DNA from: CAYLPT01 sp964385645
GTDB lineage: Bacteria > Armatimonadota > Hebobacteria > Hebobacterales > Hebobacteraceae
NCBI GenBank assembly: GCA_964385645.1
Contig: CAYLPT010000009.1
Coordinates: 1 to 45,974 of the forward strand
Length of the DNA: 45,974 bases
Direction of reading: 5' to 3'
In this document: positions 39,057-45,974 of the stretch, one piece after another
Layout of the letters: each line of letters begins with the position of its first letter
Position numbering within the stretch: position 1 is the stretch's first letter
Notes under the pieces: generated by a model
Database searches by the model: none
What the model saw: only the letters and a program-made list of their open reading frames with translations
Told to the model about the DNA's origin: nothing
Position numbers and translations under genes: made by a program

Positions 39057-40190
39057 TCACTCGGGCCGCCACAGGTTCACCATCGTCGCCCCCTCCAGCC
39101 GCGGCAGCTCGTGGGCGGCGTCGCCGGCCACCGCCAGCGTTGGCCCGTCCGCCGGCAGATCCCACAGCCGCCCCCGAAGGAACACCGTCATCCCGGCGAC
39201 GGCGCCCGAGGCGGCCAGCCGGCCAGGGAGCGCGTACTTCACCCACGCCTCGCCCTCGGTGAGGTGTCCGACGTCGGCCGCCTCAACGCCCTCTGGCCCA
39301 GCCCCCTGATAGCCCCACCACAGCCCGGGCCACCCACCCGGGATCGACAGGAAGGCGGGCACAGCGATGAGCTCCACCCCGTGGTCCCGAAGCCTCTCGT
39401 ACGGCGATGGGTACCAGGAGTCGGCGCAGATGAGCACGCCGAGCCGGCCAGCGGGCGTGTCGTAGACAGCGAGGTCCTCGAGCGCGCCGGCGCCCAGAAA
39501 CGGCCTCTCATCCCCGGTCAGATACACCTTCCGCACGATCGGGCCCAGGGCGCGGCCGTCGGGAGCGTATACGACCGAGGCGTTGTAGAGCGGGCCGGCC
39601 CCAGCGATGAGCCGGCCCTCGGACACGCTCGGTGACGGCAGGATGATCGAGCCGCCGACGACGGTGACCCCGTACTCTCGCGCCAGTCCCGAGAGCACAT
39701 GGTCGTAGATGGCGGCCACAGAGCGGGCCTTCATGCGGAAGAGCGCGTAGCGAGTGCGCTGGGGCGCGGGGGAGGCGACGGCCCACCGTATGAGGGGGAG
39801 GAGGTTGCCGAGGGCCATGGTGGTCGTTGCCTCATCCACCGTGGCCGCGCCATACACGGAAGCCTTCTCGCCCGCGACGACGAGCCATGCGCCGAGGTAC
39901 TCGGGGAGGATGACGACCGTTCTGTCGCCGATCAGGCGGGCGTCCCGCGCCGCCGCGAAGTAGCCCCCGAGCTTCAGCCGGAAGCGCTCCTCGGAGGCAT
40001 AGTCGCTCGGGACCATGTAAGGCTGCATGGCCAGGAGATTGCCGGCGCCCGCGTCCTGGCCGAGGGTGTGCACGTCGGCGAGGTGGAGGTCCACCGGGCC
40101 AGCCGGCGCGCTCCGGCCCAGCCTGCTCCACACCGCGTACCCACCACATGCAACCGTCAAAGCCGCGACCAGATAGCGCGCGCGGCCCAT
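39057..40190 (-). CDS. Membrane-anchored carbon-nitrogen hydrolase (nitrilase family)
   Basis: 377 residues. An N-terminal hydrophobic helix (about 6-21) anchors the protein, probably with the enzyme outside the cytoplasm. The nitrilase catalytic triad is complete: Glu97 in VVILPEYLGAW, Lys221 in PIVRKVYLTGDE, and Cys255 in GVLICADSWYP. An extra 70-residue helical insert (about 100-170) lies between strands and is not in minimal nitrilases. Family members act on amides or N-acyl groups; apolipoprotein N-acyltransferase is a membrane-bound relative, but here there is a single helix rather than several. ATG 40190 has a GGAGG-type site upstream. It is divergent from the aminotransferase gene. 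Confidence 0.85.
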   Translation of the reverse strand: MGRARYLVAALTVACGGYAVWSRLGRSAPAGPVDLHLADVHTLGQDAGAGNLLAMQPYMVPSDYASEERFRLKLGGYFAAARDARLIGDRTVVILPEYLGAWLVVAGEKASVYGAATVDEATTTMALGNLLPLIRWAVASPAPQRTRYALFRMKARSVAAIYDHVLSGLAREYGVTVVGGSIILPSPSVSEGRLIAGAGPLYNASVVYAPDGRALGPIVRKVYLTGDERPFLGAGALEDLAVYDTPAGRLGVLICADSWYPSPYERLRDHGVELIAVPAFLSIPGGWPGLWWGYQGAGPEGVEAADVGHLTEGEAWVKYALPGRLAASGAVAGMTVFLRGRLWDLPADGPTLAVAGDAAHELPRLEGATMVNLWRPE

Positions 40191-40357
40191 GCCACCTGCC
40201 CTCCTCCCCCTCCCCGCCGGCCAGTTCGTGCTCCAGCGCTCGGCCACCTGCGGAGGGCGGCCACCGGCAAGCCGACGCATCGTCGCCCCCGAGCGGGCCG
40301 ACTCACGCAAGGACTCGCGCCCTGCTCCGCCGTACTGCGGCCCCAGGAGGAACGGCA

Positions 40358-41725
40358 ATGGCTCGTCGTCAGGCCCGTGGGAGAGCGCGCCCCTCAGGGG
40401 GTCCGGGTGCGCTGGCGATCAACGGCGGTCGGAGGGCGATCGCGGCCTTCCAGGGCGCCAGCAGGCCCAAGATCGGCGCCGAGGAGTTCCTCGCCCTCGC
40501 CGGCCTGTGGGGCTACACCCCGCGGACGCGGGAGGCGATCAAGCGCGCGATCGCGCGGGAGCGCGACCTCCCCTCCCCCCACCTCGCGCGCTACTACAAC
40601 CCACGCCCCTCCCAAGTGGACAAGCTGGAGGCCTACGCGCGGCGGCTCTTCGGCGTCAAACACGCGCTGGCGGTGAACTCTGGCACCTCCGCGCTGAACT
40701 GCGCCTACGTCGCCTGCGGCATCGGCCCCGGGGATGAGGTCATCGTCCCCGCGTACACCTTCTTCGCCACCGCGGCCGCAGTAGTGGCCGCGAAAGGCGT
40801 CCCGGTCATCGCCGAGATTGACGAGTCGCTCACCATGGACCCCGCGGACGCCGCCCGCAAGATCACCCCCAGGACTAAGGCGATCGTCCCCGTCCACATG
40901 GCCGGCTGCGCGGCAGACATGGGGGCGATCACGGCGCTCGCCCGCAAGCACAACCTGTTCGTCATCGAGGACAACGCGCAGGCCTGCGGCGGCAGCTACC
41001 GGGGCCGGCCGCTGGGCGCGATCGGGCACATGGGGTGCTTCAGCCTCAGCACGTACAAGATCACCGGCGCCGGCGAGGCCGGGCTGGTCATCACCGATGA
41101 CGAATGGCTGGACACGAGGGCGCGCAGCCAGCACGATACCGCCGCCTGCTGGCGCCCCGACCGCTACGCCAAGGAGCGCCGCCCTGGCGAGCTTTTCTGC
41201 GGCCAGAACTACCGGCTCTCGGAGCTCGAGGGCGCGGTCAACCTCGTCCAGCTCAGGAAGACGCAGGCGCAGGCGAGGCGCTACCAGCGCAACCTCCGCC
41301 GCATCACCGTTCGCCTCGACGAGTTCCCGGAGACTCGGCTACGCCGGAGCAACGACCCGGAGGGAGACGTGGGCTACAACCTGATTCTGCTCGCCAGGGA
41401 CCGCCCCAGCGCCGACCTGCTCGCCGACGCCCTCCGCGCCGAGGGCGTTCCCGCCGGCGCCCGCGGGACGCGGGCCGCCCGCGACTGGCATATCTACCGC
41501 TACTGGGAGCACATCCTGGACCAGAAGACGGCGACGCCGGAGGGGTGCCCGTTCACCTGCCCGCACCACGAGGGGCCGTTGCCCCCGTACTCGGAGGACA
41601 TGTGCGCGCGGTCGGCCGACCTCGTTGACCGCGCGGTGTTCGTCTCGGTTGACCAGTGGTGGACCGCCGCCGACTGTCGGGCGGTGGCCGGAGCGATCAA
41701 CAAGGTGTGCGGCGCGCTTGGATGA
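40358..41725 (+). CDS. DegT/DnrJ/EryC1/StrS family PLP aminotransferase
   Basis: 455 residues. These enzymes transfer amino groups to keto-sugars or cyclitols for polysaccharides or secondary metabolites. The core has HALAVNSGTSALNCAYVACGIGPGDEVIVPAYTFFATA, VIEDNAQACGG with the PLP-pairing Asp, and the PLP lysine Lys234 in SLSTYKITGAGEAGLV. The N terminus (about 1-30) is a basic extension. The C-terminal CPFTCPHHEG has clustered Cys and His residues. ATG 40358 follows CCAGGAGG. The gene ends next to a polysaccharide deacetylase gene in the same direction, so an amino-sugar-containing surface polymer is a plausible product. Confidence 0.88.
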   Translation: MARRQARGRARPSGGPGALAINGGRRAIAAFQGASRPKIGAEEFLALAGLWGYTPRTREAIKRAIARERDLPSPHLARYYNPRPSQVDKLEAYARRLFGVKHALAVNSGTSALNCAYVACGIGPGDEVIVPAYTFFATAAAVVAAKGVPVIAEIDESLTMDPADAARKITPRTKAIVPVHMAGCAADMGAITALARKHNLFVIEDNAQACGGSYRGRPLGAIGHMGCFSLSTYKITGAGEAGLVITDDEWLDTRARSQHDTAACWRPDRYAKERRPGELFCGQNYRLSELEGAVNLVQLRKTQAQARRYQRNLRRITVRLDEFPETRLRRSNDPEGDVGYNLILLARDRPSADLLADALRAEGVPAGARGTRAARDWHIYRYWEHILDQKTATPEGCPFTCPHHEGPLPPYSEDMCARSADLVDRAVFVSVDQWWTAADCRAVAGAINKVCGALG

Positions 41726-41739
41726 GCGGAGGACGAGCG

Positions 41740-42588
41740 ATGCACTTCCTGCCCGCGTACGATGTCGAGCTCCCTGGCTGCCTCGCCGGGATCCGCCGGA
41801 TCATCGAGGTCCACCGGCGCCACGGCATCCCAGCCACCTTCTTCGTCGTTGCCGGCCTGCTGGACGAACAAGGTGACTCCTATCGCGAGCTACTCGAGGA
41901 CCTCCCGCTCGCTGAGATCGCGAGCCATGGCCTGGCCCACATCCTCCTGCGCGATCACGCTGTGTGCGGCCCGGCCGCCCCGGCGGACCGCCACGGCCCG
42001 GAGATCCTGGAGAGCAAGCGCCGGCTAGAGGAAGCGTTCGGGCGCCAGGTGCAGGGCTTCCGGCCCAGCACCGGATTCTCCACAGGCATGCGGGGCGCGC
42101 CGGAGCTGCTGCGGCTCTGCGCGGCGGCGGGCTATCGCTATCTCAGCTCCCTGCTATGGGGGCCCCAGGACTCCATGCCCGCGCTCTTCGCACCTGCTTT
42201 CACGTACGCAGAAGACGGCTTCCCGCAGCTCTGGGAGATCCCCTCCTCCGGCTGGCACGACAACCTGCTCAAGGGGAGCATGGAGTGGGGCCCTACCCGG
42301 CTCCAGCTCTTCCCCGCGCCGGTCCCAGCGCTGGTGCTGACAGAGCTCATGAAGACCCCGGAGGAGGAGGCGGCGTACAACTGCACGCTCCTGCAGGCGG
42401 CGCTCGCGGCCGGGGCCCGGCACGTCACCCTCGTATGGCACCCCTGGAGCTTGCACCGCTTCGACCCCGAGATGCATATGCTCGAGCTCACCTTCCGCCA
42501 TGCGCGCGACCTGGGCCTACCGGTGACCACGTTCTCCCACTACACTGAGCTGCTCGCCGCTCAGCCCCCTGCTGTGCCCGAGGTGTAA
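41740..42588 (+). CDS. Polysaccharide deacetylase (NodB-homology, CE4-like)
   Basis: 282 residues. The NodB fold is recognised from the start strand FLPAYDVE, PATFFVVAGLLDE, the histidine motif SHGLAH (His-x3-His), and GFRPSTGFSTG. In place of the usual D-D pair of the first motif it has Tyr-Asp-Val-Glu, so one metal-site residue may differ. No signal peptide is visible, so it is likely cytoplasmic, unlike most cell-wall deacetylases. ATG 41740 has GGAGGA 6 nt upstream; ATG 41722, overlapping the aminotransferase stop (ATGA), is in frame as an alternative. It could deacetylate a nucleotide-sugar or lipid-linked intermediate. Confidence 0.78.
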   Translation: MHFLPAYDVELPGCLAGIRRIIEVHRRHGIPATFFVVAGLLDEQGDSYRELLEDLPLAEIASHGLAHILLRDHAVCGPAAPADRHGPEILESKRRLEEAFGRQVQGFRPSTGFSTGMRGAPELLRLCAAAGYRYLSSLLWGPQDSMPALFAPAFTYAEDGFPQLWEIPSSGWHDNLLKGSMEWGPTRLQLFPAPVPALVLTELMKTPEEEAAYNCTLLQAALAAGARHVTLVWHPWSLHRFDPEMHMLELTFRHARDLGLPVTTFSHYTELLAAQPPAVPEV

Positions 42589-42624
42589 CATGCTCCCCGT
42601 CGGCCGGCCGTCCTTGTCCCGTCT

Positions 42625-42691
42625 GAGAACCACCGGCTCCGAGCGCGTGGCGGTTCTCTCGCGAAATCCACAGGCTTGTCCACGCCTGTGG
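42625..42691. repeat. Two inverted repeats in the convergent gap before RNase G
   Basis: GAGAACC (42625-42631) and GGTTCTC (42652-42658) form the first repeat. CCACAGGC (42668-42675) and GCCTGTGG (42684-42691) form a second, 8-bp one around an 8-nt loop. The second contains TTGTCCACG and, on the opposite strand, TTGACCACA, each one base from the TTGTCCACA DnaA box of GC-rich bacteria. They lie between convergent genes, so bidirectional termination is the simplest reading; DnaA binding is possible. Confidence 0.5.
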
Positions 42692-42789
42692 TCAACCGCG
42701 GGCCATGGTCCGCACCGATCCACCCATCCGATGTGCCGCCCGGCTGACACGCGCGCCTCATGTGCCTGAACGGGGGTTGCTCCGGTGCG

Positions 42790-44748
42790 CTAGCGCCGGA
42801 TCCGCGCGATGCGTCGGGCCCCCCGGCGGAGTAGACCCGGGCGCCTGGGGCGCTCCTCTTGCGGCTCGGCCCGCGGCTCCTCGGGCGGTGGCGAGGGCGC
42901 CTCGGCTGCCGGGGACTCCTTCGCGGCGGCCGCCGCCGGCTCGGGCGCCTCCGGCGCCGCTGGCTCGGGCTGCTCGGGCTTGCGCTTGGCCCGCTGGCGC
43001 CGACCGCCCCGGCGGCGCTTCTTCTTCGGCTTCTCCTGGGCGGCCTGGGCCTGCTCCGTCGCCTTCTTCGTCGAGCCGCGGCCAAAGGAGTGCCCGGCCG
43101 ACCTCAGGATGATCGGCTGGGGTCCCTCCCCCGGCGCGATGCCCTCCACCTCGACCCGGTACCCCTGCACCCAGCCCAGCCTCGGCTCTCCCGGGCTCGC
43201 CTCCCCGGGGTCGAGGGCGTCCACGAGCACCTCGTCTCCCTCGGAGTAGAGCGTCACCAGCGCCTCGGCCTTGGTGGGGGTAGTGGGGACAATCTCGTAG
43301 TCCTCCCGGCCGAGGCGGGCGTCGGCCCGCAGGTACACCTTGCCGCCCACCGCCTTGTCGAGTTCGGCGGAGCGCTCCCCGTCCGCGCCGATGAGCAGGG
43401 CGGCCACCGGCGGGGCGGCGCGGACGACGAAGGCCTTGACCTTCTGCTCGGCGGCGAGGCGCCGCACCTCACGGTGAATCTTGGCCGCCACCGTCAGGCT
43501 GTTGCGCACCCGGCCCAGCCCGGCGCACTGGGGGCAGGTCTCGGTCAGGATCTCCATGAGGCTCTCGCCTCGGCGCTTGCGGGTCATCTCGATCAGCCCC
43601 AGCGGGCTAAGGGTGAGATTGGCGATCTTGGTCTTCTGCCGGTCCTTGCGGAGGGCGCCCTCGAAGGCCTTGAGCACCTTCTGTTGGTCGCGGCTGCGCT
43701 CCATGTCAATGAAGTCAACGACGATGATGCCGCCCAGGTCCCGCAGCCGGAGCTGCCGCGCGATCTCCTCCGCGGCCTCGAGGTTCGTCCGCAGGATGGT
43801 GTCGGCGAGGCCGGTCGAGCCCGTGTAGCGCCCGGTGTTGACGTCAATGGCCGTGAACGCCTCCGCCTGGTCAATGGAGATGTAGCCCCCGGCCTCGAGC
43901 CACACCCGGCGCCGCAGGAGGCGGTCTATCTCGCTCTCGATGCCGTACTTCTCGAAGATGGGCAGCCTCCCCCGGTAGCGTTTGATGCGCCGCCGGAGCT
44001 GCGGGGCCAGCCGCTGCACCAGGTCCACCGCGTTCTCGTACACGCTCTGGTCGTCAATGACCAGCCGCTCCACGTCCTCGGTGAACACGTCGCGGATCAC
44101 CTGATAGGTCAGGGTCAGGTCCTGGTGGAGCAGCGCGGGGGCGCGCGTGCTGGCGGCCTTCTTCGTCAGCCGCTCGCGCAGGTCCAGCAGCACCTTCAGG
44201 TCGGCCTCCAAGTCCTTCTGGCCGCGGCCCTCCGCCTCCGTGCGGATGATCAGCCCCATCCCCTTGGGGCGGAGCTTCTCGCCGATCTTGCGCAGCCGCT
44301 CCCGCTCCTCCCGGGTCTCGATGCGCCGGGAGACGCCGATCTGGCGCCCGTCCGAGAGGAGAAGCACGAGGTAGCGGCCCGGCAGCGCCAGGCGCGTGGT
44401 CGCCCGCGCGCCCTTGCCGCCCACCGGCGCGCGCACGATCTGCACCACCACCTGCTGCCCCTCCTTGAGCCGCTCCCCGATGGTGGCCGAGCGCGGCAGC
44501 CCGCTCGTCGTCACCCCGCTCCGGCTCACAAACCCCACATCCTCCGCGCACAGGAACACGTTCTTGTCCAGCCCCACATCCGCGAAGGCCGCGTCCATGC
44601 CCCGCAGCACGCTGACCACCCTCGCCTTGTAGATGCTCCCCACCATCCGGGGCTCCCTCTCCACGTGCAGCTCGGAAAGCACCCCGTTCTCCAGAATCGC
44701 AACCCGCGATTCCAGGTCATCCGCGTTTACTATGATCTCTTTTCCCAA
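42790..44748 (-). CDS. rng: Ribonuclease E/G family endoribonuclease
   Basis: 652 residues from TTG 44748, whose product begins GKEIIVN like other RNase G proteins. The S1 domain is VGSIYKARVVSVLRGMDAAFADVGLDKNVFL (36-66). The catalytic metal-binding Asp residues are Asp302 (AIDVNTG) and Asp345 (IVVDFIDM), and the zinc link is Cys405-x-x-Cys408, all within one residue of E. coli RNase E numbering. The C terminus (about 490-652) has a beta segment followed by a Lys/Arg then Glu/Pro/Ala-rich disordered tail, perhaps for RNA or protein binding. The start overlaps the end of the DUF2344 gene by 19 nt. Confidence 0.95.
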   Translation of the reverse strand: MGKEIIVNADDLESRVAILENGVLSELHVEREPRMVGSIYKARVVSVLRGMDAAFADVGLDKNVFLCAEDVGFVSRSGVTTSGLPRSATIGERLKEGQQVVVQIVRAPVGGKGARATTRLALPGRYLVLLLSDGRQIGVSRRIETREERERLRKIGEKLRPKGMGLIIRTEAEGRGQKDLEADLKVLLDLRERLTKKAASTRAPALLHQDLTLTYQVIRDVFTEDVERLVIDDQSVYENAVDLVQRLAPQLRRRIKRYRGRLPIFEKYGIESEIDRLLRRRVWLEAGGYISIDQAEAFTAIDVNTGRYTGSTGLADTILRTNLEAAEEIARQLRLRDLGGIIVVDFIDMERSRDQQKVLKAFEGALRKDRQKTKIANLTLSPLGLIEMTRKRRGESLMEILTETCPQCAGLGRVRNSLTVAAKIHREVRRLAAEQKVKAFVVRAAPPVAALLIGADGERSAELDKAVGGKVYLRADARLGREDYEIVPTTPTKAEALVTLYSEGDEVLVDALDPGEASPGEPRLGWVQGYRVEVEGIAPGEGPQPIILRSAGHSFGRGSTKKATEQAQAAQEKPKKKRRRGGRRQRAKRKPEQPEPAAPEAPEPAAAAAKESPAAEAPSPPPEEPRAEPQEERPRRPGLLRRGARRIARIRR

Positions 44749-45467
44749 CCGCGTTCGCCTTTCGTTCGTCGCCTTCTCCCCGCACCCCAGCGGGGCCGCG
44801 GCCGCGCCGGCGCCTCCTTCGCGCTTGCGTACAGCCCGGTCCGGTGACACCGCACCACCCGCCCCTCATCAACCCCCAGCAGCGACAACACCTCCTGCGG
44901 CCGCGCCCCCCCGTGGCTCCCGGTGCGCAGGCGCATCAACAGCGCCGCCTCCTTCTCCCCCGCCTCTGTCACCCGCACGCTCAGGATGTGCGGGCGCACG
45001 TCCACCACCCGCTCCGGCCGCTCCCCTCCCCGCTGCACCACCAGCTCCTGGCGCGCCAGCAGCTCCGAGATACGGGCCGACAGGTCCGCCTCTTCCCAGC
45101 CGGCCCGCACCCTCACCTCGTACTCGGCCACGTCAACCTCCCCGAAGGTCTCCTTCTTCCTATACCCCGGAAGCGACCAGGCATCTACTACCTCGAGGCC
45201 CGCCGGCAACTGCGCGTTCAGCCGCGCCTTCAGCTCGCCGGGGTCCATTGGCGCGCTCAGGTGCAGGGCCAACAGCTCCCCCTCCCCGGTCGCGCCCAGC
45301 GGCAGGGGCGGCCCGAGGCTCAGCTTCGGTCGGGGGTTGTGGCCCTTGGTCAGCTCCAGGGGCAGCTCGGCCCGCCGCATCGCTCGCTCGAGCGTGCGCT
45401 TCACATCGAGGTGCGAGAGCCACCGCACCTGCTCGCCCTTGCGATAGCGGCACACGTACTGCCCCAC
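44730..45467 (-). CDS. DUF2344 (TIGR03936) radical SAM-associated protein
   Basis: 245 residues. It matches the DUF2344 family: it opens VCRYRKGEQVRWLSHLDVKRTLERAMRRAELPLELTKGHNPRPKLSLGPPLPLGATGEGE, and continues LPAGLEVVDAW, with a basic tail after about residue 215. The family is always found beside or fused to a TIGR03960 radical SAM protein; its biochemistry is unknown. Start GTG 45467 immediately follows the TAG of the radical SAM gene with no gap, and its Shine-Dalgarno (GGAGGAG) lies inside that gene. Confidence 0.9.
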   Translation of the reverse strand: MGQYVCRYRKGEQVRWLSHLDVKRTLERAMRRAELPLELTKGHNPRPKLSLGPPLPLGATGEGELLALHLSAPMDPGELKARLNAQLPAGLEVVDAWSLPGYRKKETFGEVDVAEYEVRVRAGWEEADLSARISELLARQELVVQRGGERPERVVDVRPHILSVRVTEAGEKEAALLMRLRTGSHGGARPQEVLSLLGVDEGRVVRCHRTGLYASAKEAPARPRPRWGAGRRRRTKGERGWEKRS

Positions 45468-45974
45468 CTAGTCTGCTCCTCCGGCGAGCGCCCGCTCGGC
45501 CTCCGCCCGCAGCGCGGCGCGGCCCGGGCCGCATCCGATGTGGTCCCAAGCCAGCGGCTCCTCGAAGCTGAGGCGCGCGTTCGCGTAGTCCTCCAGCGCC
45601 AAGCCCGCCTCCCCGAAGGCCTGCTCCCAGCGGTCGAAGCGGAACTGCTCGCCCCAGGCGTCGAAGCGACACCCTAGCCGCCAGGCCGCCTCGATCACCC
45701 GCCCCAGGCGCCGATCACCCCGGGAGATGGCGGCCTCCAGCGCGCTCGCCCGCGGGTCGCTCCAGGAGAGCTTGATCGCCCGCCCCCGGAGGGACCCCTG
45801 AAGGAGGCGCTGTTTGCGCTCCAGGGTCTCGATCGGGTCCTGGGGCATCCACTGGAAAGGCGTGTGCGGCTTGGGCACGAAGCTGGCCACGCTCACCGAG
45901 AGCAGGAGCCGCCCCCGCTGCGGCCCCAGTGCGCCCCGGCCGAAGGCGAGCAGGCGGTGCACCAGGTCGGCGAT
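45468..45974 (-). CDS. Radical SAM protein (TIGR03960 family), C-terminal part
   Basis: The last 168 residues of a gene that starts beyond the window. Recognisable pieces are VSVASFVPKPHTPFQWMPQD, which ends the radical SAM barrel in this family, then ERKQRLLQGSL, and the C-terminal region ISRGDRRLGRVIEAAWRLGCRFDAWGEQF with EPLAWDHIGCG. The CxxxCxxC cluster site would lie upstream and is not seen. With DUF2344 and RNase G it makes a conserved trio in Firmicutes, Chloroflexota and related groups. Its substrate is not known. Confidence 0.88.
   Translation of the reverse strand: MADLVHRLLAFGRGALGPQRGRLLLSVSVASFVPKPHTPFQWMPQDPIETLERKQRLLQGSLRGRAIKLSWSDPRASALEAAISRGDRRLGRVIEAAWRLGCRFDAWGEQFRFDRWEQAFGEAGLALEDYANARLSFEEPLAWDHIGCGPGRAALRAEAERALAGGAD

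Noticed and set aside
42859..44847. Plus-strand open frame of 662 codons opposite RNase G
   Set aside because: Antisense shadow; Leu/His/Arg-rich low-complexity translation and no ribosome-binding site, while the RNase G frame has all catalytic residues.
1..45974. tRNA, rRNA, CRISPR, transposase, integrase or phage genes
   Set aside because: Looked for TPsiC-like arms, short regularly spaced repeats and mobile-element protein motifs; none was seen.

Overview
This is a very GC-rich bacterial chromosomal segment with 40 supported protein genes, two of them cut by the window edges. I see no rRNA, tRNA, CRISPR array, insertion sequence or phage gene. The cell is probably diderm: there are two predicted outer-membrane beta-barrel proteins, one ending in Phe, plus putative lipoproteins and a GspE-type ATPase. 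It also carries SpoIID, a MoxR ATPase, a stand-alone DUF151 nuclease and a radical SAM (TIGR03960) - DUF2344 - RNase G cluster. Together these suggest an uncultured diderm lineage of the Armatimonadota or Chloroflexota-neighbour type. That placement is an inference with low confidence. A split archaeal-style glutamate synthase next to an HdrBC fusion, and a possible Re-citrate synthase, hint at anaerobic or microaerobic metabolism.

Layout. 1-3.4 kb: the end of a BadF-type sugar kinase, a GH4 glycosidase and a neutral-ceramidase family hydrolase, with a 39-nt palindrome before the GH4 gene. 3.4-4.7 kb: a secreted barrel protein and a 386-nt divergent promoter region. 4.7-9.5 kb: a tightly overlapped operon hdrBC-gltB1-gltB2-gltB3. 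9.6-15.4 kb: a lipoprotein, an HMGL-family acyltransferase, a PDZ protein, a solute-binding-like protein with a thioredoxin-fold partner, a six-repeat NHL lipoprotein and a small membrane ORF. 15.2-25 kb: moxR, a zinc-ribbon/TPR protein, DUF151 nuclease, an orphan protein with two anti-sigma zinc fingers, a 753-residue barrel, a histidine kinase overlapping its response regulator, and a TPR/membrane protein.

25-32 kb: ileS, a type-2 enzyme with a rearranged HIGH motif and a leader that looks like a transcription attenuator, then a thioredoxin-MauE fusion, gspE and spoIID. 32-37.3 kb: an RsmC-like methyltransferase, an M42 aminopeptidase, tldD, an inverted pyruvate-kinase C-domain-like gene and pmbA. 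37.4-42.6 kb: a CHRD-like exported protein, a Gfo/Idh oxidoreductase, a membrane-anchored nitrilase-family enzyme, a DegT aminotransferase and a polysaccharide deacetylase. 42.8-46 kb: RNase G, DUF2344 and a radical SAM protein on the minus strand.

Promoters of the form TTGACC or TTGCGC, 17-18 nt, TATAnT recur at gene starts, so the housekeeping sigma recognition seems ordinary. The strongest leads are the attenuator-like ileS leader with its competing repeat, the GXHH-type IleRS, and the HdrBC-glutamate synthase operon that lacks any nearby GltD-type subunit.
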